From positions 12,281,001 through 12,345,000 of the forward strand of contig NC_091972.1 of the NCBI RefSeq assembly GCF_036711975.1: a DNA stretch of 64,000 nucleotides. The letters are read 5' to 3'. A program made the position numbers and the translations under genes. Below, piece by piece: positions 1-13,239 of the stretch. The DNA comes from Onthophagus taurus. Lineage: Eukaryota; Arthropoda; Insecta; Coleoptera; Scarabaeidae. The first letter of the stretch is position 1, and the number at the start of each line of letters is the position of its first letter. The notes under the pieces were generated by a model. The model ran no database searches. It saw only the letters and a list, made by a program, of their open reading frames with translations, and was not told the origin of the DNA.

Positions 1-2653
1 TAAAACATGTAAAATTCTAAACCTAAATCGTCATAGAGTCTTACAACATTTATGTCTTAAATTATAGCTAAACTATGATATTTTAAGATAGAGTTTTTTA
101 ATTATATGATTTTACCTGTTGGATAAGTTGAAATAAAAAGATCGTGACGTAAAAGGTTCCTTAAAAAGTCCTCGTTTCTCGAAAACAATAAAGTAACCTT
201 ATACGTAGAATAACCCAAAATTTTATAATAATGTCTTGAAGTACCAAAGTAAAACCTTTTTACGATTCCTTCTGTTTTATAGTCTTCGTTCCACGTATCT
301 ACTCCTTCTATTGTTAACGTGTAAAATAAGGGCCCTCGCACCTTTTTGCAATCATTCAACGAGAGGGACACCTCTAAATTTATATTATCTTGTTGTGTTT
401 GTATCATTGGTAAATCATCTTCTTCGACAGTTTCTAAAAAAAAGTGTTGATTAATGAAAAAATTAAAATAAAAAATTATTAAATACCTTTCGCTAGCATA
501 TCTATAGTATCTTTCACGATAATTCGTTCATTTTCATTTAAAATAGTGAAATTGTAAGTTACGTAAGGTGATAAACCAAATAATGTAGTATAATGTAACG
601 TACCAAAATTACTTGGTATAACAGGATGAATTGTAACGTTAGCTTCGTTAATTTTTTGATTACAACCAACATATTTAACGGGCTAAAATATAAAATTTAT
701 TTTATTAATCACTCTTTTACGTGATATCGAGTTCGTACAAAATACTTTAAAATATAACTTTTATCTTTAATATTTGGAATCCAAATTAAATCCACCACTT
801 CACTACTTTTTACAATAACTGTTCCTTTGTTAACTAAACCTTTTTTCGGTTTTACATTAATTATTGGATATCTCACAGCAACACAAACAGGTAACTCATT
901 CAACATCATTTCCGTTCTATTTAATTCTAAAATTCGATCGTTTTCGTTGCAATCACGCATATCGCTTATAAAAACTTCATTTCCATCGGTTAACACAGAT
1001 ATGTTTAAATATAAATTAACTTTATCGGTTATTTTCGCTTTTAAATGAACTTCCTCCCAAATATTTTCCTCTTCAACCATATAATTAACGAATGCGAAAG
1101 TTTCGTTTTTATGTAAAGATAACGATAAATTAGCTTCAGGAGTTTTTTGGACGAAAATAGCTAAACAAACATTTTCATTTTTGTTTATTTCGTTTAAAGG
1201 AAATTTGAGTTCGTTGGTTTTTTTCGTTGTTACAACATTATCTACAAATAAAAAAATAAAAATTCGATTTCTGTAAGAGTGATTAAAACAAATAAATTAA
1301 TTTATACAGGAATGTATTTTCCATAAAACCATTTTTTCACTGCCAATAAACACGTAATTAGCCATAAAATTTTCGTCGTTAAACTCAGCAACTTTTTCTT
1401 CATCTTCTCGTAAAAATGTAAAAATGTGTTCTTCGTTTATAAATTTGAAATGATACCAAGATGTGGATTTTCCAAAACCTGGCCAAAAAATCCTAGTACT
1501 TGTTATGCATCGAATAGAACTACCCGCTTGGAATATTTTACAAATTGTGTTTCTTCCGTTATCGTTGAAAATAACTTTATAGCATAATCCATCAAAAATA
1601 TTATCTTTTTCGCAAATTTGAACGAATAAATTGTTGACGGCGTTAATTTCTTTTATTGAAAAATTAAATGTTAATGTTTTACCAAGATCATTTTTTCGTT
1701 GAAATTTATGGACTAGTTTTGGTTCACCTGTTCGATAGATTGTTGGTTGGTAATTAATTTTCCATTGAGCAGGTGAATTAGTAAAACTGGCTATAAAAAC
1801 ATAACTAATTGATATATCTTGCTCGGGATCCTTATAGCTTATTATGCTACTGTTGTTGTTTTGAATGTTAATCACAAAATCATTTATTGTTATTACATAT
1901 GTGTTCCAATCATTTATAATATTCTTTCGATCATAATATGCATTATGATAACTATCTTTTCTAAGCATACATTTTCCTTTAGGATAAACCCCTTCGAATT
2001 GGGGAATAGTTCTTTGATCACATTTTCTAATAATACTGTCTTTATGTTCCCAACCGGCTAAAGTAATCCAATAACAATTGCTCTCTGGTGGAAACATTCC
2101 ATCGCAAAGATAAACAAACCCATTTATTTTAGTTTTAAGAGAAATGTGGATTTCTGATTCCGAAGATATCTCTGGAAGATCGATGTGATTGTAATTTATT
2201 TTTGTTGTTTTAATAATATCAAAGTCTAAAAAGATATAAAAATGTATATTAGTTCAAAAAATTGTAAATACTGACTTTCCCATCTACGATCTAAAACTAT
2301 ATCAAAATTATAATTCATTGAGTTATCGAGTTTCCAAAAATCGTTCAATAACTGTTTCGTACAACTTCTGTCTTTACCCATAGCACAATGAAACAGATTG
2401 GGTTTGTATTGTGATATTTCCAAATCATCTAATCGGCTTGTTTCCCATACAATAGCAGTACTAGTTGTATCAGTTTCATTTCTCAATAGGCAGTGTAAAC
2501 GGTTCGTTTGTCGATTTTCCAATAACTCCAAACTTGGTAAACTCAAGTTTACCGAATTGGAATGGATCAAAATTAACAATAAAGTCCTTATAATAGTGGG
2601 ATTAATAATGATAATTTAAACATAAAGGAAAAAACTTACCATTTAACATCCAT
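1..2653 (-). CDS. Secreted or receptor-like protein with FAMeT-like domains (5' part, partial)
   Basis: Six exons join in frame on the minus strand: 2653-2640, 2586-2276, 2225-1308, 1241-721, 682-487 and 433-116, about 759 residues, and the last donor shows the gene continues past the left edge. The start MDVKWTLLLILIHSNS reads as a signal peptide. The 918-nt exon holds a region resembling the farnesoic acid O-methyltransferase (Methyltransf_FA) fold, with CYWITLAGWEHKDSIIRKC followed by WNTYVITINDFVINI and YVFIASF...QWKI. A second, weaker copy follows (SWYHFKF, then YVFIGSEKMVLWKIHSC). Later exons look beta-rich and fibronectin-III-like (LSPYVTYNFTI). FAMeT-like domains in such proteins are usually not known enzymes, so no activity is claimed. 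The exon 2 donor (GTCAGT) is unusual but is the one that keeps frame. The C-terminus, and hence any transmembrane or catalytic part, is outside the window. Confidence 0.72.
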
Positions 2654-5600
2654 TCTTTTATGCGTTACTTTTTAACAATAACGGCACGATGGATTAGAAC
2701 TAACTAAAACCGATTAATCAACAAAGGGGGAATGCTAAATACAATCGAATAAAACGGAAATTAACAAATTATTCACGTTTTTTTATGATAAAAGTTATTA
2801 TCTAAACAAGAAATATTTGTACAAAAAGGAATCTATAAATTATTATCGGAAATTTGCTTTAAGTTTGCTTTTAGTTAAAAATTCCATGAAAAGAAGAGAG
2901 AAGGAAAAGATAAAAAAAATATAATGAGAAACAAGACAGTAGATAGAAAGATGGGTAGAACGAAGCAGAAAGAAGAAAGAAAACTATAGTAGAATACTAT
3001 AGTGGTAAAAATGTCAAAAGTAGAAATAGTTCGTAAAGCAGGAGGATGCCAGAAAAAGGTATTGAAGAAGAAAGCTGAAAAAAGCCAGAAATACAGAAAC
3101 AACACGAAAACTAGAGACATAACACTGAACAACATTAAAACAATGAGAATGAAACCATAAAGAACCTAGAAGACAACAAAACAAGCTAAAATCAATTCAG
3201 AAACTGAGAAAGAAAAATTTCAAAACAAGGATAAAGCAAAACGCAGATATAGTGTAGAAATAAACAACACTGAATCAGACGGAAAGAAAATAACCATAAA
3301 TGTATGAAGGGAATAAGTTTGGAAAACCATATTAAAAAAATAGTTTAATAATGAATAATACACGAGGAAGAAGCCAAATATGGTATAAGTCAGAAATAAT
3401 GAAAACGGAAATACAGAAGAAGCCATAAAGAAAATGAGTAGAAACAACTAGTCGGAAAAGGAACAAACTAGAAATAAGTAGAACACCAGTAATTAGGAGA
3501 ATCCTGAAAATTAAGAATGAACCCATAAAAAGGAAATAGAAAGCAACTAGCAAGAAAAGATGTAGAGAATCCCGAATATAATGAAAAAGCTAAAACGTAA
3601 ATGAAAGAAAATAACGATGAAGCCAGAAAACAGACAGCAAGAAGAAAAAAGTCAAAAACCAAGTTAGAACCAAGACTCCAATAAAGATAAAACCACAAAA
3701 GTTGATAAAATGCTAGAATAACATTTATTTAATTAGATTTTATATCGTAACGTCTTATTTATTAAAAAATCGTTATAAGACAATAATAAATAACGCAATA
3801 AGCTTTAGACACTTTAAGGGACTTTTGAGAGGTCTAGATTTCGCAGTAAGGAGAAATAGTGGAGGGGCCTTAGTAGCAGTCTTCTTCGTCGTCTACAACG
3901 TTGAAAACGTTGCTCTTTAAGAACTTCCGGCATTTTTCTTTTTGTTTATAAGCTAGTTTATGACGACGACCCGGAAAGTTGAACGCGTAAAAGTTTGTCC
4001 AAGTATTCGCTGCCGAGGACGTGGGAGTGCAAGCGGAAGTCCGTCGAACCGTCCCAAACTTGTAAACGCTTTATACCCTCCTACTAAGGAGATTACAATT
4101 ATTAACACGGGCAAGATGCTGGGACGACGGTAATTGCCGCGAGATGGAGAGAACCATTAAGATGGATGGTCTAGTTTTTGTTTGTTGTTTGATCGTTTCA
4201 TGTTATATGTTGTTTTAAAACTTCGTTTTTTTTATGCGAATACATTTTTTAATTACATATCGTGTATTTATGCACTTGGATAGAGTATTGGCAACATCAG
4301 ACTTTCATACAACGCAATAGGAAATGTAATTTTTCAAGTAGGACTGCTCACGCGCCAATGGCTCTCGGATGGAATTAAAACGAACCAGAAGCACGCGCTC
4401 GGGAAGCTTTGAAAAGTTTGCTCATTAATGCTAACAACATCGAGTTAGATGAATGTAGTAGGTATTTTTTTAACCTAGAGATAGGGCTACGAGACCATCC
4501 GGATGCAAGCTCCAGAGTTGATGAGGTCTGGGTGAAAGGTCGAAATAACTAACGCAGTTTGCGATTATGAAGTACCGCGTACACTTTCTGCAAAATTAAT
4601 TTAATTTATGCGAGATTATTTCATGTGATTCGAAAAATATGAGATTGATAAAAATAGAGAAAGAAGCACTGGAATAAATGTCAGAAAGTTTATCCAATAT
4701 ATTCAGAGTATCAGGTACAGAACAGGTCAAGTGCAATACATTGTAACAATATAGTTTCCTTTTTTAAAAACTTTCCAACGTTAAGCATATTTGCGTTAGA
4801 GCTCACGGGAAAACAAGATAAAGTGGCTACCTGAAGCTATTCGTCGTATGTTGTCGACTCAAGACGACCGAATTTATTTCGCAAACTACCTTACTGTCAT
4901 TACCCATAATTTAACTTTGATGACAAATTCTGTTACGTTATGATAAAAGACTTTCAATCAAGATAAACCACTTATCTAGAATCACATATTGTTTGTATTT
5001 ATTTTACTTACGTTAGTTACTTTTTTTAATATTCCATTACAGTGGAGATGAACAATTAATGTTAGATAGGGTTTGGTTGAAAAAATGTAATTGTTTGGAC
5101 TTTACGAGAAGGTTTTTCCCAACCCAACCCAACCTCTGTGTTTATCATTGATTATCGAAGTTCAAATTACGATTGCAATGAAAGCAATTAGGAATGTTCA
5201 AAAATAATAACAGGAGTGACCTACATAGCTCACTCCCTCCCATGTACAAAATTTTCCTACCAAAATTCATTAACGTCATTAACATAAAACAGAATAAAAT
5301 AACATCAAAGAAATATAAGAAACGATGCGTATAACACCAAACTCCAGTGCTTTCTCAATCAACACAGTCATCCTGATGAACACTTCTCTCGCGAAGTGGT
5401 TCCTCCTCAACTCCTACCGGAAAGCAACCTTACTGCTAGCGGGTCAGAAAAAAAAACACTTTTTTTGTCAGCTATCTGAAATACAATATTCCACTGCATG
5501 CCAAGATGCAGCCTTTGATTGAGTGTGGCATGATGGACCCCACTACAAATTAAACAAGCTCTTACTTAGTAATTTGGAAATCGTTCAGCAATTATGCTCG

Positions 5601-8224
5601 CCAGACAGAATGCCAGGAATATAGAAACTCAAAGAAGATATTTCGGAAATAAAGCAAGAAAATACTTTTAATTAAACAACAGTGGTCCAAATTATAGCAA
5701 CTTGATTCTGTTGTAGCCTTCTTCATGTCCACTGCATGATTTAGAAGTGTTATTACTGCTAGTGTAAAAATGATGAATTAAAATCGAGGTATTTTGTATC
5801 CTTAAAAGAATTAACACTTAGACACAAGGTCCACCGTATTCTTTGGATTATTCGTTGAGAATTAGACTTATTCGCAGCTAATGGAAGGATACGTCTATGA
5901 ACATTACAGCATTTTAAAATTTCAATTCTAAACTGGTGGCTTAGTTAGTGTCCATTTCAAAATTAATGGTCGAGTACTTGCCGAATGTGGTACAGCTTTG
6001 ATCTAAATTATAGCCTTCGGCAAATCCGTTGGACTGATTGATTCAAAGAGAATGTAATAGGATTAAGTATAAAGGGCGCAATGGAGATAACGTGCTGTGT
6101 GCATATACACCTGATTTAACTCACATAGTAACCTTCGATTGCTTTTTAAGAGCATTGATATTAACATGAATGTACTTTCGCGTATTTTCAATTTACCGAA
6201 ATCAACCTTTTAAATTTACTTTTGACTACGAAATCTTTTTTCAATTCTAAATCGCCATCATTTACATCAACTAAAAGAGCGATCGCCTTTAGAAATAAGA
6301 AATTCCCATCTCTGGCACAAATCCAACCGGAACGAGAACAAGAAGTATTGATTGAAGTCCGCTAGGTTAAAGTAAAATTTTTGGCCGGGGATGCGTGAAC
6401 TCGAAAACAGAAATGGAAAACGAGACAAAGAGGTCTGCCCTCTGCATCTCTCTTTTCCTGCTGTTCTCCTTTGAGTTTCGACAATTCTCTTCTGCTGGCG
6501 CGATCCTTTCACCAAACAATAAAACGAACAATAAATGCTGGTGCTTTAGGGACACGCGGTGGAAATCGGAACGCGTGTTCGAATACCGGTATTCCCCTAT
6601 TGTTTTTGGCCTCGGGTTGCATGCGCAATCCCAGTTTTCGGTTAAATGGCCTCGAGTTTCATCGGTTTCGACGTTTTTATTAAAAATATTTCTAGCGGAA
6701 AATTCGAACCGATTCTAGATGTTCATATCTCATCTCGACTTTTCCCTGAATATGTCAAGAGTCTCTTTTTACAGATTGAGAGGAAATACATTTCTAAAGT
6801 GCATTGTTATTTTTAGCATGTCACTCCTTCTTCAATTGAATCACTTTATTCACGATGCATATTCCTAATACTTCAAGTAAATATATCATTCGTCAAAGTG
6901 AATTATTTACGGGATAGAAGTGTGTTTCGAGAGACTTCTATAATAGATCTCTTAGTACTGGAATTAGAGCATTGTTTCTCCATCTGGCTGGCTTCCAAAC
7001 CTATAAATCTATCCGTAATTTGAAGTTCGCGCCTTACTGTGTTAAATCATCAACGAATGAAAATCTTGTAAACATCTTCTCAGTAACCGATTTTATCATA
7101 AAGCATTATTTATGAAGTTAAAACAATTTCTTCTCACACATCCTACACCAAGCTGTGTTGGCAAACATTTGCCTTTCTACAGAAAACTGTAAAGAGCTAA
7201 TCGTCGAGTGGCGTGTTGCCAACTTAAGCATTAATAACGGCTACATATTCTCGGCACCATCTCCCATCAGGATGATATTAGATTAGCAAAATGTTATTCA
7301 TAAGAAAACTTTGGCTTTACGTGGTTTAGGGTTGAGTTATTTTCGGCCTCTAATTTAAGTTAGCACTGAGAGTAAGTTTGGTTTAAGCCGAATTATGTCA
7401 GCTATATTATCGAAACCTCGATGCCAATGAATATTAACGACATCGAAAGGGCGCGAATAGGGTGGGCTGTATAGAAGAGGGTTATAACCGCTCCCCGCTA
7501 TTTTGTCGACCTCTGGCACTGCTTACGTGACCCTAATTTAATATTATGTAACAGAAAGGTCGATAGTGCATGAGTTCCAGCTAGGACCGACCAACTGGAA
7601 TATCTCAATTTTCGCAGGTATTTATTAGATAATTATGTTAATTTTTAAATAAGCTAATGAAAGAAAATTCCGCGCAGTTTTCTACATTGTTATAAACTCT
7701 ATCCAACAATCTCAAGGTATACATTCTTTATACAACCCCAAGAGATCTTTAAGAAAATGAGGTATAAATTTTATACCATCATACGTCGACGTTACAACGA
7801 ACATCAATTTATTATCATCCCTCTTTTTCCTCCCGGGGGTAAAAAGAATACTTTATGGTCTTTTGATTAACAACAGATTAAATCCTGCTTTGTGTTCGAA
7901 AGCACAAAGAACCTTCTTTTGCCTCTGTTTCCATTCTAAATTTTCAACGCTCGTTTTCTCTTAACAATAAAAACTTTATAAAATTTTCAAGGCTATATTA
8001 CAAAAGATGTTCGTGCGTCGAAGTAAAAGTAAATTAAGAATGATAAATATACTTGGGTCCAGTTAATTGTTAAATTGCGTTTCAAGATATACCTATAATT
8101 AACACCTCGTTTTAATTTTGCGCCTTAAGCCTGTAATATTGGCAGCTTAAATCTCTGCCTCAACTGAAATGTACATCAAGTATATTCTGTCTTTACTACC
8201 CAAATCATCAAATGTCCTCAACTA
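2654..8224. other. No gene recognised
   Basis: Intergenic or intronic sequence upstream of the FAMeT gene. It holds a purine-rich tract (2875-3720, listed separately) and GC-richer patches near 3800-4150 and 6380-6720. Short open frames here are not supported by splice sites, start context or family resemblance. It may be part of a long upstream intron of the plus-strand Sidestep-like gene, because that gene's first exons were not found. Confidence 0.5.
2875..3720. repeat. Purine-rich, T-poor tract with weak ~100-bp periodicity
   Basis: About 850 bp in which the plus strand is dominated by A and G, so the minus strand shows long but meaningless open frames in several frames. Similar stretches recur around 3157, 3423 and 3522 (cataaagaa-type blocks followed by caactag), the last two about 99 bp apart. 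This suggests a decayed tandem repeat, but the copies are too diverged to be sure by eye. Confidence 0.4.
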
Positions 8225-8389
8225 CTTCCCATCAACATTAATTAATGTACGGTAGACATCTGGAATATCAACTTTTTTAATTTTAATCATTTTCGGTACC
8301 TTACAATTTCTGGAAATATGTCCCAAATTGTTACAAATGGAACTATTCCCTTTCCTTTGTGGTTTTAGACATTTGGTTGAAATATGTCC
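8225..8389 (-). mobile_element. Zinc-knuckle fragment of a retroelement gag/ORF1
   Basis: The minus strand reads GHISTKCLKPQRKGN and then SICNNLGHISRNCKV, the spacing of paired CCHC zinc knuckles of retroelement Gag or LINE ORF1 proteins; the first cysteine of the second knuckle is changed to serine. The frame stops soon after. It abuts the LINE RT tail at 8390. Whether both belong to one element or to two insertions cannot be told here. Confidence 0.5.
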
Positions 8390-9343
8390 CTTCCTATGGT
8401 ACTAGCTCGGGTGCATCATTGGACGCTTTATTTTCCCGGAGTTTTCGAAATCTGCTCACCGTTCTTTTCCCAAGCATTTTGCAGTGAGAATTCTCTTTGG
8501 AAGTCTCCCTACTTCCACTCTACTAACATGTCCTGCAAAATGCAGCCTTTGACGTCTAATAAACTATTCGAGGAAAGCTTCTCAGGCTGGTTGATACAAT
8601 TTGTTATTATATCTGATCCCCCCAGTATTCTTCTTAATAATTTCCTCTCAAATATACTTAGTTCATTGGAACTCAGTTTCTTCTCCAAGTAAACAAATTG
8701 CTTAACCGACTCAACATTATCATCTAGGATCTATGATGCTCGCACCTCTCCTATCTATCATAATGTGGTCCATTTGATTTTCTATTCTTCCATCAGGTGA
8801 TATTTATGTCGATTTGTTGCTGTTTCTGTTGGAGAAACTTGTTGAGAGACTAGTTACAAAGTTTATTTCGAATTCTCCATTAATATTGCTTTCTCCTTGC
8901 AACGAATGTTTTTATATCGTATTTGCAAACTGCGTCTCTTTTCATAGTTTGATTTCAAAGCTCCCAGGATCATTTTGATGCAAAAATGTATATCAACTAT
9001 ATTCTATCTCCACTTCATCTTAGAGTTATATTAAAGAAACAAGTACGAATGCACAACTTAGCTATTCGTTCGTTAATGGCTTGAAATACTGGTTTTAAAC
9101 TTATTGTCTACCAAATTCTTTATTATGTGTCCTGGTTTCTCCAACTCCTTTTTGTAGCCACTTTGTTTCCTGTATTATCATCACCATCATCTTATATTTC
9201 CTAAGTTCGCCGATCAATGCTAGTTGGGCTCCTAGTTTGTTTAAGACTCTCACATTCCATTTTCTGAATACATATTCTACATTTGTTTGCAAGAGTAGTC
9301 TCCGAAAGTTTCCTCCACTCCGAGACTTTTCTTTAGATTTCAT
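8390..9343 (-). mobile_element. Internally deleted non-LTR retrotransposon (EN start joined to RT tail)
   Basis: At the high-coordinate end the minus strand encodes WNVRVLNKLGAQLALI and then ELRKYKMMVMIIQETKW, the opening of the AP-type endonuclease of LINEs (typically WNVRTL...ELkkY...iQETrW). Less than 500 bp further the same strand shows FERKLLRRILGG and, after a frameshift, RRQRLHFAGHVSRV and GRLPKRILTAK, the region after the reverse transcriptase core. The middle of the endonuclease and nearly all of the RT are missing, so this is an inactive, internally deleted copy with frameshifts. The clade cannot be assigned with confidence. Confidence 0.7.
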
Positions 9344-12300
9344 AACAATATGTTTTTACGGTAAAGCGTTGTTAGCCCATTGTATATCAAGTACACTATC
9401 AAGCCACATCATGATACCAAACACTGTTCATTCAGCTAACAATTTCCACCTGGTTGCGAATTAAGCCGTACTAAAATTCCTTAAAAGCAAAACTAAATTA
9501 TGTCAACGTTTATGAAAGCAGCAGATGTTACAACGGAGGACGCATTTATTATTGCCTTTAATATTGCTTGCTCGAGCAAAACGTCCTTTCACTAAAGAAG
9601 AGTTAAAAAAAATATTTTTGATAAAATTTCTCCGTTAGACTGAAAATAAATTTTTTTTTAAATTAATAGGACAAATACCTGCAGCTAGGCATACTATGAA
9701 AAGACGAATTCCTGTTATTTCTGATGACTTCATAAACTAAAAAATTTGATGAACTGTTCAGCACTGAGTTTGGCCATAACTGAATTTACACAGATTAAAC
9801 ATAAACTACAATTGTACCTATTTGTAATAGTTGTAGTTTTAAACTACATTCGTTCAAATGCCAAAATGTATCGATAGTTTAAAGTTTTCTTACAAGAAAT
9901 AGAGAATGAGGAACTACCTGATAATGTATTATGCTAGGGCATGATAGAGAAAGACTATTTATAGACTTTCTTATAAATGATATAGTAAATTGAAAGCATA
10001 AAAATCAGTTTTGAATTGGTTTTATTATAAAATCGTATTTTCGAGGCATTAGTTAAAATTAAAACGAAGTGTTCTTCTGAAACTGGAAACGAAGAGGTAA
10101 AAAGAGAAACAATGAGAGATGAATGGCGGACTTCTAGAATCACGAGAGAACTCGAGGTGGGCTTCCTAATGGTCCGTTGCTTCGTTGCCTTTCTTTATTA
10201 AGCCCCGGTGCCGTGTATCACCTTGAAACACGACCGGCGATTTATTATAAATTAAAAGGCCCGCGAGGAACTGTATTAAGACCGTGTTTGTGAGCCGCCC
10301 TAATAATTTACGATCCCCCAACGAAAAGCACCGGGGGTAATGAAATAAGGTATTTGTTCTTCTTCTGCAGTGCCGTCTAATTTATTATTCTTAAAAGAGG
10401 ATTAGAACCCCGTCAAATATTCAAGATGTATATTTTGTTTTTCGACAAAGATAAATTTCATCTTATTATTATCCGACCCCTAGTTAGATGGTTTGGGGTT
10501 AAAGCAAATCCGTTTTAAGCGTGGAGGGCGACAATAGTTTCAACGTTCATCAAATTAATGTTTAAATTATCTTAAGAATTTCTGTAGAGAATACAAGTTT
10601 CTACAAGACAAATTAATTTGACACGCTGTATATACTGCTCCAAGCGTTCACCATTAAGGAACTTGGTATACAGTTTCAATCGGTACGCGAACCGCGAGTT
10701 CGTGTCTCCTGCTGGTGGCTACCCGTTTCTGCAGCCCCGTTTTGACAACTTCTCTCGCGGCAACAACAAAACTTTTCACTCAAGACAACACGCCATTGTC
10801 ACAACCTCTAAGGAACACAACTTGGAAAATTGCGAAACGCACCCCAACTAATTCGCATAAGGTATAGGTAACATTTATTAACTTTATCTAAAAATATAAA
10901 TTTTCACCTTATAAAATTTCTTTTCTAATTTTCCGTTCACACGCTTCCTACACAAACATTCCCTTACAGATATCTCCCCGAATAATGGCACCTACGCCTC
11001 AACGAAAGCGTTCACACTTGCAGTTCCCTCGTTTCGGCCATTTAGATAGCAACGGAGAACCGTTAGGAACACCTGGTTAAACCCCGGTATTGCAACGATG
11101 ACGACGCCAGGCAACGATGAGATGACGTCGGCGCACATCGTCCACCATTAAAAGAAAATCGGGGATATTAAAACCTTTTGGGGCAAAGTTTCCAAGGCGA
11201 GAAGCGTTTCCTTATCTTAAAATTCAGATTGCACTCAGTATTAGAGGTACTATGCACCCTCGGACCATGCGACCTACAAATCAGTAATTCCTACCAACGC
11301 CTTCACGACGACGCCCTGTCGATCCTATCACCCAGATAAGAACTACCCCCGGGGTAACTAACGCGAAATGAAACTCGTAAATCACTGTTCGGATTATTTC
11401 ACTTTGAAAAGTCAATATCGTTCCTTTCAAAATTGAAACATCGCGTTTTGTTTGAGTTCCAAGAAAAATAGAGAAGTCCGATTAAATCTTCCAGTTCAAC
11501 TTAAGATAACTAAAGTAATTTAAAGCTGGATGATACTAAAAGACATTCAAACGTGTTTAAATCATTTTTCACTCCTCGTAGCTCCATAAAGACTTTCCTG
11601 TCCCATTGGTCTTATTTTGAGCGCAATCCAGGGTGCATTAATTAAGGGGCAATTAACTCAAACTAACAAACTAACTAAAGTAGGTGCACGGGCGATAAAA
11701 TTACGAACTTAAGGAGAGACGCCTCCGGACCAACCCCCGTGACACCAGGGGCCCCTTTCGGCCGACAAAGGCCGTATTAACGGTCTCGACATCGTCGTCG
11801 CTTCCAAAGCCGGGGAGACGCTTAAACGCCCGACTGTGCAATTTAGGGCATCGTCGTCGAACTTGTTCGAACCCCGTAGTACCGGTTTGGACCGGGGTTT
11901 CCTTGCTAGTGTTGACCCTATGCTGCCCACACGGCCGTATGCAATTATCTGGGACTGTATTTGCGTAAACCTCACGGCTCGTTGAACCAGAGCTCAATCT
12001 AAACGTAATTAAGAATGTTAACTAGACCGGAAATCATTTTGATGTTTTAATAAAAATATTTTGAGGTTAACATATTTTTAATAAAATAAAGTTTTCATTA
12101 AATTTATTTCTTTCAGCTATATTTCAACCTAGATCTACACACATTTTATTCACCTAAATCTTATCACTGCTTTTGGTATAAAATCTTTTCTTCTCTATTT
12201 CTTCAACAGAAAATAGATAAACAAAGCTAAAAACAAAAGGCATTTTATTGCAGTTTTGGTTTAAGCTCAAAACTTTAGTTATGAGCGTCTTCATGATGAA

Positions 12301-12430
12301 TTACCACTATTTTTCATAATGTCCAACTTATATATCTCGTCTCAACTGTATCAAGTACATGTTTTAGGAATTATATTGCAATGCTAAAGTATTGCTTAAA
12401 AAATTTAGGACTATCTTAGGTTCAAAACGT
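9344..12430. other. No gene recognised; GC-richer islands
   Basis: No family-level coding resemblance was found. Several islands richer in G and C than their surroundings occur around 10150-10340, 10640-10850, 10980-11400 and 11650-11990. They contain overlapping open frames in more than one frame, the pattern of stop-poor GC-rich DNA rather than of a gene. They could be conserved noncoding or regulatory DNA. Confidence 0.45.
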
Positions 12431-12590
12431 TGCGAAACCTGTTCTAAATGACCAATATATTCAAGAACGCTTACAGCTTGCGGAATAATTCATATTCCGC
12501 AAGCATATTATTATTTGTTTGTTTGTATATATATATACTTGTTTTGGAAATGGAAATAAAGTTTATTATTATTATTATTATTATTCATGG
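12430..12590 (+). mobile_element. Probable LINE 3' tail with (TTA)n microsatellite
   Basis: A short hairpin (12476-12504) is followed by a TA-rich stretch, an AATAAA-like signal in ggaaataaagttta, and a pure TTA repeat of about eight units at about 12563-12585. A signal followed directly by a short tandem tail is typical of the 3' ends of several non-LTR retrotransposons and SINEs. No coding part is recognisable immediately upstream, so this would be a 5'-truncated copy. Confidence 0.4.
12476..12504. repeat. Perfect 12-bp inverted repeat, 5-nt loop
   Basis: GCTTGCGGAATA at 12476-12487 is exactly complementary to TATTCCGCAAGC at 12493-12504. It is next to the probable LINE tail and may be a 3'-end structure of that element. 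Confidence 0.6.
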
Positions 12591-13239
12591 AGAGACGAAC
12601 AATGTTATGTTCAATGACGAAAAAATAATGTAATTTGAATGACCCAGATGGTTAGTCTCATTTTTTGACTAAAACAAAGTTTGGCGTGGATCACGACCCG
12701 AATGAATGCCGTCAATTACATAGAAGTACAACTTTAATATATGGAGCTGAGTAATTTCGTGTTTCAGCATAACATTTCCATGATATTAATCCAAGAAATA
12801 CATTAAACATGAAATGAGATCTAAAACGAAACTTTACGTAAGTTGCTCTGATCTATGACAAAAATGTTTTTAGTATGCATAATTTTAGTATTCATAATAT
12901 TATTGGGCTATTCCTTTTTCTCATATTGTATTTCACATTGTATCACATGAAATGACTTACTAAATTTGCAGGTGTAACGTAACGTAATGCCTGCTTGATT
13001 TTACTTTATGCTTACAAGGTGTCTTGCTTCATTTGCTACCATGTTTATAATATCTGAATTGCTTTATAAACATCCTCCAGTAGCACAACTCCATATAGTT
13101 TCATATGGGATAAGGCATCGTTTGAATGGAATGGTGAACTGTTTCAGTTAGTGATTACTAAAAGTGTGTATGTTATGCTGCGTATCTTCTTCATCAAAGA
13201 AATGGTAAGTTGTTACCTTATAAATGGAGGTTTATTGCC
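12591..13239. other. No gene recognised
   Basis: AT-rich sequence between the LINE-like tail and the Tc1 relic. It could include the 3' flank or terminal repeat of the Tc1 copy, but no clear terminal inverted repeat was found. Confidence 0.4.

Noticed and set aside
2875-3698. Several overlapping open frames on the minus strand, rich in F, L and S
   Set aside because: They arise from the purine-rich plus strand, occur in more than one frame over the same bases and have no family features.
8168-9010. Apparent direct repeat of about 30 bp at 8168 and 8982 (atgta.atcaa.tatattct)
   Set aside because: Similarity ends abruptly and lies within or at the edge of degraded retroelement sequence, so it is not taken as a target-site duplication or long terminal repeat.
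11701-11997. Two overlapping minus-strand frames rich in R, S and G
   Set aside because: GC-rich DNA is poor in stops; both frames lack recognisable domains.
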